Positions 45,870-55,252 of a DNA stretch of 64,000 nt are shown here, one piece after another. The DNA is from Anaerosolibacter sp. Lineage in GTDB: Bacteria > Bacillota > Clostridia > Peptostreptococcales > Thermotaleaceae. Where the stretch lies: assembly GCF_029240175.1 (NCBI RefSeq), contig NZ_JARBTM010000013.1:17068-81067 (forward strand), given 5' to 3'. A model generated the notes under the pieces. The model ran no database searches, was not told the origin of the DNA, and saw only the letters and a list, made by a program, of their open reading frames with translations. A program made the translations under genes and the position numbers. How positions within the stretch are numbered: position 1 is the first letter of the stretch; the number at the start of each line of letters is the position of its first letter.

Positions 45870-47015
45870 CTACTCACCTACTTTAATGGGTTTTGATGTT
45901 AAGGCACTTCCTCGGATGTTTATCTCAGCATTGGCTTTTACAATAAGGCCTGCAAACTGTTTATCCCAATCATTTTTATGTGCTTTCCAGTAATCAGGCA
46001 TTTCTCTCTGCACTACGCCACCAAAATCAAAAACATCACTTGCCCATTGCTTTTGCACTTTTTTGATCGTGTTCTCAATTTGCATCTTTACTAATTCTTC
46101 TGCTTCTTTTTGCAAAACTTTTCTGCCCTTCTCACTAATAAAATCATCTGTTCCTTTGATTTCAGCAATATTTACATCTAGCTTTACATCAATCTTCATC
46201 ATCAACTTGCCATCTATCAGCTCTGGTTTTACCTTTGTTTTACTCTTAAAAACTTCCAAGGTGATATCAGTGTTTGTTTTCCCTACATTGGGGACTACAA
46301 TGACACCACCTTTCAATTCTCCCTTGGTCAGTAAAAGGCTTCTGGCTTCAATGCCATTGAGCTCTCCTACCATTCTATCTCTTTTAAATATTGCGATGCC
46401 ATTTATTAGTGGAATCTTTGCATCTCTTTTTGTCTTTAAAACAGCCATAGGCATGGTAGGAGAGATGCCGTCTGCCGTTAAATCATCAAGAAATCTCCAC
46501 AATTCCACGGCGTTATATTTTGATATGCTCTTCTGGGACTGGAGCATATCATCTATATGCACGGAGATGGTATCATGCATTTTATCTTTGCCTTCTAACA
46601 GACTCTTGGCATCTTTTTCCTTTGATAATACAAGCCACATGTTCTCCCTTACCTCCGCATCCCTCGTCACATAGTCCAAAACAGGGGTAATCCCTGCTCT
46701 GGCGATCTCCTCACTGATTATAATGACTTTGCCGTGGGCCCAGTAAACCCGCCTGCCCGTCTGCATGATCAGGTTTCGGATGGCATCAAAGATCGTAGCC
46801 CCCTCTGCTGTGGTTAAATCAGAAGTCATCGTCACATCTTGTCCACCCTTTGGGGTAATGCTTTCAATGGTAAGTACAAACTTCTCGTCCTCATAATCGA
46901 TGGCAACACCACTAACGATGGTCATTTCATCGATCTCACGGTAATTCCAGCATCCACTGGTAAAGGATACACCTATAATCAGCAATATAAGTAGGATTGA
47001 TTTCTCATATTTCAT
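45870..47015 (-). CDS. gerC: Ger(x)C family spore germination lipoprotein
   Basis: A 381-residue lipoprotein with the lipobox LIIGVSFTSGCWN (Cys near residue 23) and the family motif CWNYREIDEMTIVSG. It has YWAHGKVIIISEEIA and VTRDAEVRENMWLV in the middle, and a C-terminal conserved Ger_C region with QKQWASDVFDFGG. The start ATG 47015 is 8 nt after GGGG and 4 nt after the gerA stop; the longer frame reading into gerA is rejected. It is the lipoprotein subunit of the germinant receptor. Confidence 0.93.
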   Translation of the reverse strand: MKYEKSILLILLIIGVSFTSGCWNYREIDEMTIVSGVAIDYEDEKFVLTIESITPKGGQDVTMTSDLTTAEGATIFDAIRNLIMQTGRRVYWAHGKVIIISEEIARAGITPVLDYVTRDAEVRENMWLVLSKEKDAKSLLEGKDKMHDTISVHIDDMLQSQKSISKYNAVELWRFLDDLTADGISPTMPMAVLKTKRDAKIPLINGIAIFKRDRMVGELNGIEARSLLLTKGELKGGVIVVPNVGKTNTDITLEVFKSKTKVKPELIDGKLMMKIDVKLDVNIAEIKGTDDFISEKGRKVLQKEAEELVKMQIENTIKKVQKQWASDVFDFGGVVQREMPDYWKAHKNDWDKQFAGLIVKANAEINIRGSALTSKPIKVGE

Positions 47016-47019
47016 GGCA

Positions 47020-48555
47020 TTAGCCCCTTTTTTTAAGCTTCTTACTGCCGCTGCGCACGGGATCTTTTGCCCCAATTAGCTTTGGTCGATAATGCATATA
47101 CCACCAAGGTGCCCTGATGATGGTATCCTTCACGTCCTCCTTATTGATAGAGGCCAGATGGAGCATGTAGGGTATCCCAAAGGATCGAATGGATATCAAA
47201 TGAATAAACAACCCAATGACACCAAAGATATAGCCATATAGCCCCAAGAAGGAAGATATAATGATAAAGGAAAAACGTACAATTGCCAGGGCCCCCAGCA
47301 TTTTTGGAAGCATAAGGCTGGTAATGCCCGTTATGGCTGTTACGATGACAATGGGTGCACTGACAATTCTAGCGGCTACGGCAGCCTCACCCAATACCAG
47401 GGCCCCCACAATGCTTACGGTCTGTCCAATTGGTTTTGGGAGCCGTGTCCCTGCCTCCCTCAAAATCTCAAAGGTGATGCCCATGGCAAGGGCTTCAAAG
47501 ACCGTTGGAAAAGGCACCCCCTGCCTTGATGCTGAAATACTCAGCAGCAAAGGGGTAGGTATCATCTCTTGATGATAGGTGGTTAAAGCAATATAGATGG
47601 CTGGTATGCTGGTGCTAAATAAAAAAGCGAAATACCGAAGAATTCGATTAAAGGATGAATATAAATAATTATGATAGTAATCCTCATTCACTTGAAAATA
47701 TTCCATAAATAAATATGGCAAAGTCAATACAAAAGGCGTCCCGTCACAGAGTACAGCGATCCTCCCCTCCAGGAGATTGGCAGCTACGACATCAGGCCGC
47801 TCTGTACTTCCCATAGTTTCAAAAGGGGATAAGGGAGCATCCTGTACAAAGCTTTCTATATAGCCAGACTCCAGTATCCCATCTATTTGTATTTCATTAA
47901 GCCTTTTTTTCAACTCTTCGATAATCTTGTCTGAAGCAAGACTCTGCAAATAGCAAATACAAACCTTGGTTTTGGTACGCTTCCCTATTTCCATGTATTC
48001 CATCTTTAGATCAGGACTTATGATTTTTCTCCAAATCAATGTCAGGTTTGTTTGGATGCTCTCCGTAAATCCCTCTCTGGGGCCACGTACAGCCGCTTCT
48101 CCTATGGGCTCAGAAATTCGTCTTTTTTCCCACCCTTTTGTATCTATGATTAAAGCTTTTGGACTTCCATCCATCAAGAGAACACTATCTCCGTAGATGA
48201 TGGATTTTACTAATTCATCTATACGGTTATCTATTTCAATATTCCCAGAACCTATAACTGTATCCTTAATATCATCTAATGAAATAGATGATACTTTTGC
48301 TCCAATCAAAGGCAGTATGACCGTATCTTGAATAGTTTCCTTATCAGTCATGCCGTCCGCATAAATCATGCAAAATAATAACTTGTCATCATGTTGATTT
48401 CTTATGGTTCTAAACACAATCAAATCATTTCCAGCAAATATTTTTTTAAATGTTGAAATGTTATCTTTTAGAGATTCTTCAAGTGTTTGTGACTTCTCTA
48501 TCTTTGATCCTTCACTATTTTTTATATTTAAAATATCCTTTATTTTTTTGAACAT
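47020..48555 (-). CDS. gerA: GerA family spore germination protein
   Basis: A 511-residue protein. A cytosolic N-terminal domain of about 270 residues is followed by several transmembrane helices (YFAFLFSTSIPAIYIALTTY, PIGQTVSIVGALVLGEAAVA, FSFIIISSFLGLYGYIFGV). Family motifs include EPIGEAAVRGPREGF and RTKTKVCICYLQ. GerA proteins are the core of the A/B/C germinant receptors in spores. First gene of the five-gene operon gerA-gerC-small-gerB-gerB. ATG 48555 follows GGATGTGGAG. Confidence 0.94.
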   Translation of the reverse strand: MFKKIKDILNIKNSEGSKIEKSQTLEESLKDNISTFKKIFAGNDLIVFRTIRNQHDDKLLFCMIYADGMTDKETIQDTVILPLIGAKVSSISLDDIKDTVIGSGNIEIDNRIDELVKSIIYGDSVLLMDGSPKALIIDTKGWEKRRISEPIGEAAVRGPREGFTESIQTNLTLIWRKIISPDLKMEYMEIGKRTKTKVCICYLQSLASDKIIEELKKRLNEIQIDGILESGYIESFVQDAPLSPFETMGSTERPDVVAANLLEGRIAVLCDGTPFVLTLPYLFMEYFQVNEDYYHNYLYSSFNRILRYFAFLFSTSIPAIYIALTTYHQEMIPTPLLLSISASRQGVPFPTVFEALAMGITFEILREAGTRLPKPIGQTVSIVGALVLGEAAVAARIVSAPIVIVTAITGITSLMLPKMLGALAIVRFSFIIISSFLGLYGYIFGVIGLFIHLISIRSFGIPYMLHLASINKEDVKDTIIRAPWWYMHYRPKLIGAKDPVRSGSKKLKKRG

Positions 48556-48676
48556 AACTCCACATCCTATTCTTTCTAGCTCAGTACATCTCTTGACTGT
48601 CCAATCAAGGACTCAACTAGTATTGATATTGTTTTCCTTCACCTGCTCTTTTATGCTTCCTTATTATCAAAAAAAG

Positions 48677-48711
48677 AAAGGAAACCTCGCCCTGATGACG
48701 AGATTTCCTTT
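48677..48711 (-). terminator. Terminator of asnA
   Basis: AAAGGAAACCTCG/CGAGATTTCCTTT stem 12 nt past the asnA stop, with a minus-strand T-rich tail. Confidence 0.92.
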
Positions 48712-48722
48712 TCATGTTAACC

Positions 48723-49745
48723 CTATAACAATAATATCTCTTTTTCTTCGCATACTTCCAGCATTTCCTGGGGCCATATGGACGCTTGTACTTCTCCGAT
48801 ATGGGCCTTCTGAAGGAAGAACATACAAATTCTTGACTGGCCGATACCTCCGCCAATGGTATATGGAAGCTTCTTCTCCAGTAACATTTTGTGGAAGGTG
48901 AATTCCTTTCTATCTTCACAGCCAGCTAGCTTTAGCTGCTTTTCCAAGGCATCCTCATCCACACGGATACCCATGGAAGATAACTCTAAAGCCATATCCA
49001 AAACAGGATACCAGAAGATAATGTCTCCATTTAATGTCCAATCATCATAATCGGGAGCCCTTCCATCGTGGCGGATACCTGATGTCAATTCTCCTCCAAT
49101 TTGCATAATGAATACGGCGCCTTTCTCCTTAGCAATGGCATTTTCCCTTTCCTTTGGTGTAAGCAGAGGGTATCTGTCCTCTAATTCCTGAGTCGTAATA
49201 AAACTAATCTCTTTGGGTAAGAATTTGTTAAAGCTTGGGTATAGCCTGCTCACATAATCCTCCGTGGCTTTAAATACCTTATAAATTTTCCCCACAATCT
49301 CTTTTAACGTATCTACTGTTCTTTCCTCTTTTTGAAGGACACGTTCCCAATCCCATTGGTCCACGTAGATGGAGTGTATATTGTCTAGATCTTCATCCCT
49401 ACGGATAGCGTTCATATCTGTATAGAGACCCTCTGCATGACCAAATCCATACCGATGGAGAGCCATTCGCTTCCATTTCGCAAGGGAATGTACAATTTCC
49501 ACCTCTTTACCGCCAACACCTTTTACATCGAAGGCTACAGGTCTCTCAACACCGTTTAGATTGTCATTGGTTCCCGTCTCTGGTTGAACAAACAGGGGTG
49601 CTGAAACCCTTGTCAAGTTCAGTTCTTGTGCTAAAGCTGCTTCAAAATAATCCTTTAACTGTTTAATTGCAATTTCTGTTTCTCGAATGCCAAGAACTGG
49701 CTTATAACCTTCAGGTATCATTAATGCTTGCTCTATCGTTTTCAT
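48723..49745 (-). CDS. asnA: Aspartate-ammonia ligase (asparagine synthetase A)
   Basis: A 340-residue class II aminoacyl-tRNA-synthetase-like enzyme making asparagine from aspartate, ammonia and ATP. Motifs: [24 protein letters not shown] AsnA start (split here), [20 protein letters not shown] and [37 protein letters not shown] and [14 protein letters not shown] at the C-terminus. ATG 49745 follows TTAGGAGGAATTC. A T-box leader lies upstream, so its expression should respond to uncharged tRNA-Asn. Ends at its own terminator. Confidence 0.95.
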   Translation of the reverse strand: MKTIEQALMIPEGYKPVLGIRETEIAIKQLKDYFEAALAQELNLTRVSAPLFVQPETGTNDNLNGVERPVAFDVKGVGGKEVEIVHSLAKWKRMALHRYGFGHAEGLYTDMNAIRRDEDLDNIHSIYVDQWDWERVLQKEERTVDTLKEIVGKIYKVFKATEDYVSRLYPSFNKFLPKEISFITTQELEDRYPLLTPKERENAIAKEKGAVFIMQIGGELTSGIRHDGRAPDYDDWTLNGDIIFWYPVLDMALELSSMGIRVDEDALEKQLKLAGCEDRKEFTFHKMLLEKKLPYTIGGGIGQSRICMFFLQKAHIGEVQASIWPQEMLEVCEEKEILLL

Positions 49746-49846
49746 ATGAATTCCTCCTAAAATTTGATTGTCAGCTCCACTTTCTTCCCCATGGCCATGG
49801 AATTTTATGTGTGCTCGCTATTTTAAAAATAAATATAAAAATATAA

Positions 49847-50108
49847 AAAAACCCTTCATCCCTTATAAAAAAGGGACGAAAGGTTTATCTTCCGCGGTAC
49901 CACCCAAATTAGCGCAACGCTCACTTCAATCAGTACGGAAGTATGTCTACTTCGATACCTACCAATGATAACGGTTTGGTTCCGTCTAAGCCTACTCTCC
50001 TTTACGGATTTGGGTTAGCAACTCCGAGATGTTCTTCAAAATAGGCCTCGTGCTGGTCTCCCACTATCACCAACTCGCTGAAACTACATCCTAGATCTAC
50101 TCTTCTCT
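49847..50108 (-). promoter_or_regulatory. T-box leader (tRNA-responsive) upstream of asnA
   Basis: Minus-strand T-box with the anti-terminator core GGGTGGTACCGCG, a stem I region with the AGTAGATC and GGTGATAGTGGGAG segments, and the terminator AAACCTTTCGTCCCTT/AAGGGATGAAGGGTTT at 49849-49886 followed by T residues. The anticodon specifier is probably AAC (Asn), seen in GAAGAACATC, as expected ahead of asnA. The rest of 49746-50235 is non-coding. Confidence 0.92.
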
Positions 50109-50235
50109 TCTTCGTTTTTATATTATTATACTTCGTTGTTATTGATTATATGTTATTCCACTGAAGATGTCAATGGTTTATTTGCATAATCATTAGTGAA
50201 TACGTATATTTTTTCTTTTATATATAATGAATTTT

Positions 50236-50427
50236 CTATGGTGTTTTATAACTACTTACTTCTGTACTTACTACGATCCTTTGATCCTCTTCAATATGGC
50301 TCTGTTCCATTTGTGCGTCTACCCTGATCTTATTTCCTGTATAAGAAAAGAATCTGCCCACAAAAAGTAGTACTGTGACACAAAGAATACAAATAATTGT
50401 CCATAATAGCCATTTCTTCAAAGCCAT
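50236..50427 (-). CDS. Small membrane protein (about 63 residues)
   Basis: Not recognised. A single N-terminal hydrophobic helix (LLWTIICILCVTVLLFVGRFF) follows a KK start, then a hydrophilic tail. Start is either ATG 50427 (GGGAGGG adjacent) or TTG 50421, which is better spaced from that site. It lies between the T-box and the radical SAM gene. Function unknown. Confidence 0.55.
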   Translation of the reverse strand: MALKKWLLWTIICILCVTVLLFVGRFFSYTGNKIRVDAQMEQSHIEEDQRIVVSTEVSSYKTP

Positions 50428-50517
50428 CCCTCCCTTACCACCTTTCGTACTTCATTATATGCTGAACCAGCATATCCCTAGTACTATTCTATGGGATGAG
50501 AAAGCAATCTATTTTTA

Positions 50518-51507
50518 TCAATATACTATTGAAATAGGCTTATTACATTTTTTGCACTTTTTTCCATCCAATGATTGTACTTTTATTATTAAATCTCTAT
50601 GTACTATTTCCTCTCTGCATTGGGGACAGTAGGTATTCCGATCTACCCCCGCTATGTTTCCCAGATAGACGTAATCAAGATATTTCTTTGCAATGGTTTC
50701 TGCTTCCTTCATCAGATTCATTGGTGTCGGGGGCAGCTCCATTTTATAAGCTGGAAAATATCTGCTCAGGTGGAGAGGAATCTCCCTGCTTATACTGCCA
50801 ATCCATTTAGCCAGTCCCTCTATCTCCTCAAAGGAATCATTTGACTCGCTGACAAGAAGTGTTGTGATTTCCATATGACAGCTTTTAAAGGCTGTTTCTA
50901 TGGTCTCTTTTACAGGGGTTAATGCACCTCCACACAAGTCCTTATAAAAATCATTTGTAAATCCTTTTAGGTCTATGTTCATGGCATCAATATGGGGCAA
51001 GAGCTTTCTTAGGGGAGCTTCTTTGATGAACCCATTGGTCACCAATACATTTTTCATTCCTGCCGCATGAATCAGGGGTGCTGTTTCATAGATAAATTCA
51101 TACCAAATAGATGGCTCATTATAGGTATAGGCAATACCGATGTGATCCTTATGGGCTTGAGCTGCTTGTACCAGCTGTTCTGGGGTAACATAAGTTGCTT
51201 CCGGTTCTCTGTGGGCGATCTGCCAGTTCTGACAAAAGCTGCAGGTTAAGTTACACCCAAAGCTTCCGATGGAGAGAATTCTGCTGCCAGGATAGAAATG
51301 ATATAGGGGTTTTTTTTCAATAGGGTCTAGGGCAAAGGAGGTTATTTTCCCATAATTTAAGCTGTATAAGGTACCCTCTTCGTTCTTTCTTACCCTACAT
51401 CGACCCACCTTACCATCAGGTATCTGGCAATCATGGGGGCACAGGTCACATTTCACATAGTCCCTATCCAATTTTCTATAAAACATTGCTTCCTTTTCTA
51501 TTTTCAT
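50518..51507 (-). CDS. amrS: AmmeMemoRadiSam system radical SAM enzyme
   Basis: A 329-residue radical SAM protein related to pyruvate-formate-lyase activating enzyme. An N-terminal Cys-rich region CDLCPHDCQIPDGKVGRCRV precedes the radical SAM cluster CNLTCSFCQNW (C-x3-C-x2-C). A C-terminal CPQCREEIVHRD with KKCKKCNKP supplies extra metal ligands. The family co-occurs with AMMECR1 and MEMO proteins, whose joint role is not known. The start is ATG 51507; ATG 51486 with AAGGA just ahead is an alternative. The partner lies upstream, beyond the DnaA-box cluster. Confidence 0.9.
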   Translation of the reverse strand: MKIEKEAMFYRKLDRDYVKCDLCPHDCQIPDGKVGRCRVRKNEEGTLYSLNYGKITSFALDPIEKKPLYHFYPGSRILSIGSFGCNLTCSFCQNWQIAHREPEATYVTPEQLVQAAQAHKDHIGIAYTYNEPSIWYEFIYETAPLIHAAGMKNVLVTNGFIKEAPLRKLLPHIDAMNIDLKGFTNDFYKDLCGGALTPVKETIETAFKSCHMEITTLLVSESNDSFEEIEGLAKWIGSISREIPLHLSRYFPAYKMELPPTPMNLMKEAETIAKKYLDYVYLGNIAGVDRNTYCPQCREEIVHRDLIIKVQSLDGKKCKKCNKPISIVY

Positions 51508-51533
51508 TTACATAATCCTGCTCCTTCTATCCC

Positions 51534-51760
51534 TTGTCCACAAAATTATGTTAATGTGGACAAGGTCTGTTGATAAGTTCACAATCTTTCAGTGGCGCTA
51601 TATGGACAAATCTATAAGCATGTCCCCTCCTTGTCCACAAATCTACATTTTACTCATACGTAACCGGTGGATAAGTTTGTGGATAAGTTTGCGTTTCTAT
51701 AGCCATTGAATTGCCTAAGCTTCAGCCATTTTCAAAATTTTTATGCACATTCTATCCACA
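51534..51760. promoter_or_regulatory. Cluster of DnaA-box-like 9-mers
   Basis: Seven boxes in 227 bp: perfect TTATNCACA at 51741-51749 (TTATGCACA) and in reverse at 51678-51686 (TGTGGATAA); one-mismatch copies at 51534-51542 and 51631-51639 (TTGTCCACA), 51555-51563 (TGTGGACAA), 51666-51674 (GGTGGATAA) and 51752-51760 (CTATCCACA). Both orientations. This is the only non-coding DNA between amrS and the MEMO-AMMECR1 gene. Confidence 0.7.
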
Positions 51761-51762
51761 GA

Positions 51763-53172
51763 TTATTTATGTCTCTCTACTTCAAATCTTTGCAGATTGT
51801 ATCCTTCATTGGCCTTAATCCCTGCCTTTTGTAGAGCGATTCTTACTTGCTCTTCTACCGTATCAACATTTTCAAGGTTTGGCAGCAGTAGACCTGATTT
51901 TCTTCCACTGGATACAATCACACCATACTTTCTTACATCCAATTCATCCAAGGAATTGATAGCCTCCGGTGCTTTCAAAATATCCACAGAATAGATGATC
52001 TCCTCTAACTCATCCTCTTCCACAGGATAAAATCTTGGATCATTGGCGCCAGCCTGGATGGCATTTCGGATAATCTCATCGGCAATATGAGCAGTGGTTG
52101 GTTCGATAGTACCAATACACCCCCTCAACTCTCCATGCTTTTTCAAAGAAACAAAAACACCGGCCTTCTCTTGTAATATCTCCGTAGGCAAATCTTTAGG
52201 AAGATCCATGACCTTTTTATGGGCTACGTAATATTCTAACGCAGCTCTGGCCAGAGTTACATAAGGATCCTCTGTTTCACGAATCTGTCGTATTTTCTCA
52301 TCCCTGTTATGATAAATCTCCTCCATGTACTGACGTTCTAGATTTGTATCACCTATTTCGATGGCAACAACACCATAACCTACACCAAAAGGACCTTCAT
52401 AGGACAGTACTTTAGGTGTAATATTATAACCATCACATGTGCCCAGCATAATATCAATGGACCTTAGGGCACACTCTCCAGCTTCTTCTGTAAGGCAAGA
52501 TTCCATAGATAAAATATCCTTTACAGCACCCTCTTCTAGCAATTTAAGTATCTTCTCATCAAATATCCTTCCGCTTGGGTGGTATCCAGCTGGAGCCTCC
52601 TGACTTAGCTTATGGGATAGATCTCCACTGGCTATAACGATAACATCCTCTTCCAGGCCCTCTACGGCTTCCTGAATAGCCTTGCCTAGTTTATACAAAT
52701 CTTCCCTCGGTAAGAGCCCATAAGTAATGTGGACCAATTTGTAGTGAATATAGGCTTCATCGATAAAGTATAGAGGCACCATGGTACCATGATCCAGCTC
52801 TGAAGATACATGATATTCGTGGACAAAGTCTTTATTTACCTGGGCACAAAAGATATTCCTTGCCTTTGCAAATTGAAGGATTTTATTGGTTAGTTCCAAA
52901 TGATTATCTTTCGTAAACCTGACTTCTTTTGCCCCAAATTTCCCCATATTTCCTTGCATTTCCGGTTCAACCGAGATTGCTACTGCATCTCTGAATAATG
53001 GTCCATGGGGTGTGATCACCACGATGGCACCAGGCTTTTTCTCTTTTATTTCTAAGGCTACTTTTTTCATTCCAGCAATGGTCTTTTGAATTTTTTTCTC
53101 TTCCCCTTTTCCCACTTCCTTTAGGATAATAGGCGGATGAGGCATTAAATAAGCGGCCTGTATTCTTCCCAT
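51763..53172 (-). CDS. MEMO1-AMMECR1 fusion protein (AmmeMemoRadiSam proteins B and A)
   Basis: A 469-residue fusion. The N-terminal MEMO1-like dioxygenase-fold domain (about 1-275) has AAYLMPHPPIILKEVGKG, VVITPHGPLFRDAV, SSELDHGTMVPLYF and ASGDLSHKLSQEAPAG with candidate metal-binding His residues. The C-terminal AMMECR1 domain (about 295-469) has GVFVSLKKHGELRGCIGTIEP, AIQAGANDPRFYPVEEDEL and VSSGRKSGLLLPNLENVD. Proteins A and B of the AmmeMemoRadiSam system are fused here and the radical SAM enzyme follows on the same strand. Function unknown. ATG 53172 follows GAGGAGG. Confidence 0.9.
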   Translation of the reverse strand: MGRIQAAYLMPHPPIILKEVGKGEEKKIQKTIAGMKKVALEIKEKKPGAIVVITPHGPLFRDAVAISVEPEMQGNMGKFGAKEVRFTKDNHLELTNKILQFAKARNIFCAQVNKDFVHEYHVSSELDHGTMVPLYFIDEAYIHYKLVHITYGLLPREDLYKLGKAIQEAVEGLEEDVIVIASGDLSHKLSQEAPAGYHPSGRIFDEKILKLLEEGAVKDILSMESCLTEEAGECALRSIDIMLGTCDGYNITPKVLSYEGPFGVGYGVVAIEIGDTNLERQYMEEIYHNRDEKIRQIRETEDPYVTLARAALEYYVAHKKVMDLPKDLPTEILQEKAGVFVSLKKHGELRGCIGTIEPTTAHIADEIIRNAIQAGANDPRFYPVEEDELEEIIYSVDILKAPEAINSLDELDVRKYGVIVSSGRKSGLLLPNLENVDTVEEQVRIALQKAGIKANEGYNLQRFEVERHK

Positions 53173-53237
53173 TTTGATACCTCCTCTTTTGTTTCTTTTA
53201 TTAATATGTTCCCTTGAAAAATTACTTATACCCTAAC

Positions 53238-53948
53238 CTATTCTTTCATCTCATTAAAATATCTTAGGATTCCAATATAAATGCTCCAAGCGACCTTCTC
53301 CTGGTATTTTGATTCTTGTAGTAACCTTTCCTCCATGGGATTTGATAAAAAACCGCATTCCACCAACACCATTGGTATTGCGCTCTCCTGCATCAAGTAT
53401 ACATCGCTTTTCGATTTTGTCTCCCGCTTATTCCCATTATCAAGAATGCGAATCAACTCCTCTTGAATCAAGAAAGCCAATCGCTTGCTTTCTTCAGAGT
53501 TTTTAGGGTAAAAGGTCTGGGCACCATAATATTGCGTTTGAGGAAAAGCATTTAGATGGATAGATACGAAGATATCCGCATCACTTTCATTCATTATCTT
53601 TTTTCTGTTTCTTAAATCCTCATTTTTTTTGTCCCGAATTCTTCCGTTATCCGAATATAGCCCCATGTCAGTATCCCGGGTTAGAATCACCATGGCGCCG
53701 CTTTGTTCTAGCAGCTTTCTCAGGCGTAATGCAATTTCTAAATTGATATGGCTTTCCAGTACACCGCTTCTTCCACTGGTACCTCCATCTACCCCGCCAT
53801 GACCTGCGTCCACTACGATTACCTTGTGGGTAGTAGGCAGAGAAGTGACTTCCAATAGATTTATATACCATCTATATAAGCCTATGGTTCCCCCGATGAG
53901 AAATATCCACATGAAAAACCATTTTTTATGTATAACAAGTACACGCAT
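53238..53948 (-). CDS. cwlD: N-acetylmuramoyl-L-alanine amidase CwlD
   Basis: A 236-residue exported zinc amidase with an N-terminal hydrophobic segment (WFFMWIFLIGGTIGLYRWY). Catalytic motifs are VIVVDAGHGGVDGGTSGRSG, DADIFVSIHLNAF and VYLMQESAIPMVLVECGFLSN. CwlD makes the muramic-delta-lactam of spore cortex, needed for germination lysis. The assignment as CwlD rests on length and context with sporulation genes. ATG 53948. Confidence 0.88.
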   Translation of the reverse strand: MRVLVIHKKWFFMWIFLIGGTIGLYRWYINLLEVTSLPTTHKVIVVDAGHGGVDGGTSGRSGVLESHINLEIALRLRKLLEQSGAMVILTRDTDMGLYSDNGRIRDKKNEDLRNRKKIMNESDADIFVSIHLNAFPQTQYYGAQTFYPKNSEESKRLAFLIQEELIRILDNGNKRETKSKSDVYLMQESAIPMVLVECGFLSNPMEERLLQESKYQEKVAWSIYIGILRYFNEMKE

Positions 53949-54010
53949 TCATAAGCCCCCTTCATCTTTTCCTATTTATTCATATTCAACAAAAGAAAAT
54001 TTATGAAAAA

Positions 54011-54050
54011 CAATGAAGCAGCAGGATTTCATCATCCTGCTGCTTCATTG
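54011..54050. terminator. Terminator between cwlD and the peptidase-MA gene
   Basis: CAATGAAGCAGCAGGAT/ATCCTGCTGCTTCATTG perfect 17-bp inverted repeat with a 6-nt loop. Confidence 0.93.
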
Positions 54051-55172
54051 TTTTAAATATGTCTCCCATGCATTATCCAGTTCGCTCACGGTGATCCCTA
54101 ATATCTTAGGAATCACTTCATGGAATCTCTGAATCGATATCTTGTCAACTTCGGCGCCCGTGCCTTCTAAATATTCATAGGCTCCCAAAGCATCTACGAT
54201 TTTCTTCACCGTATCTTCCCCATAGGTATCTATCATGAATTTTGCGATCATGCCAGAGCCATCATAGTAGTTTTGTATTTCTTCTTCATCTTCCATGGTC
54301 TCAAGATTCAGCTCCTCAAGCCTGTCTATGGTCATCCATTTATCTTTATATGTGCTGATATAATAGCCCTTTGAACTATAGACTTCTGGTTCGTTCTGAA
54401 AATTACTAAAATACATGGCTAACCCTTCCGCAAACCAATAAGGAAGATTATTCTTTGCTTGCTGAATGGTTAGTTTGTGAATCAATTCATGTTCTAATAT
54501 CTCCTGATAGTGCCCTGTCTCATCAAATTCTGTGGTTTTTATGGATTCTGGATACTCATACCAACCAGCAAATTGCCACCCAAAAGAAAGTTTTACAGAC
54601 TGTCTCAGCATTTCCTTATCTTTGTACAGCTTGATGATGGTTGGTTCTTCAATACCTTTCCCATATCGAGTCTGGACGTTTCCGTAGGCTGTCTCGCACA
54701 CATCATGGATTTTCTCTGCATATTTTTTTGAAGAATCGAAGTATTTAATGATAAAATGCTTTGTCTTCATTTCTTCAAACTTTAAATCTCCATCCTTCCA
54801 GTTGCCTCTTTCTTTCACGAGCCGCAAAGGATATTGAACCTGATAGACACGATCTTGTAAGCGATAGCTTTGGCTGACCTCTACAATAGCTTGATCCTTA
54901 TGGAGATCGATATCCTTTATTTCCATCTGAAAGTCTTGTATATCATTACTCTTTATATCCCTCATCCAGCTTTTCTTTTCCGCTACATATTCTGGGCTCT
55001 CCCATGATAAGGTTCCTATATAGGCTTCTACATCTTTTGCATGGACCAGTTTCTCCTGCTCCATGATGAAATTTCGAATATCTTCCTTAATAGCTTGATT
55101 TTTATTGCCACAGCTAGACATAAATAGGACAAAGACAACCAATAGGATGCAGAGTATTCTATCTCTTCTCAT
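54045..55172 (-). CDS. Peptidase MA-like lipoprotein
   Basis: A 375-residue lipoprotein with a lipobox at LFMSSCGN (Cys near residue 21). A zinc-metallopeptidase motif HELIHKLT (HExxH) lies in EILEHELIHKLTIQQ, with WFAEGLAMYFSN giving the distal Glu ligand. This is the Peptidase_MA/collagenase-like lipoprotein family. The N-terminal half resembles other extracytoplasmic domains. It probably processes exported proteins. ATG 55172 follows AAGGAGAAAA. It ends at the bidirectional hairpin. Confidence 0.87.
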   Translation of the reverse strand: MRRDRILCILLVVFVLFMSSCGNKNQAIKEDIRNFIMEQEKLVHAKDVEAYIGTLSWESPEYVAEKKSWMRDIKSNDIQDFQMEIKDIDLHKDQAIVEVSQSYRLQDRVYQVQYPLRLVKERGNWKDGDLKFEEMKTKHFIIKYFDSSKKYAEKIHDVCETAYGNVQTRYGKGIEEPTIIKLYKDKEMLRQSVKLSFGWQFAGWYEYPESIKTTEFDETGHYQEILEHELIHKLTIQQAKNNLPYWFAEGLAMYFSNFQNEPEVYSSKGYYISTYKDKWMTIDRLEELNLETMEDEEEIQNYYDGSGMIAKFMIDTYGEDTVKKIVDALGAYEYLEGTGAEVDKISIQRFHEVIPKILGITVSELDNAWETYLKQ

Positions 55173-55252
55173 ATTTTTCTCCTTCTACTGATATATATTA
55201 TCCTATGTAATGGGCAATCTTCATATGCTACAATTCAGATATATCCGTTATT

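Noticed and set aside
46063..46674. A 203-codon plus-strand ORF
   Set aside because: Antisense shadow of gerC, with serine/phenylalanine-rich low-complexity composition and no ribosome site.
49860..50108. A protein-coding reading of the asnA leader
   Set aside because: Its conserved GGTGGTACCGCG and terminator identify a T-box; ORFs across it are incidental.
51534..51760. A chromosomal replication origin
   Set aside because: There are DnaA-box-like sites but no dnaA, dnaN or clear AT-rich unwinding element adjacent, so only a binding-site cluster is claimed.
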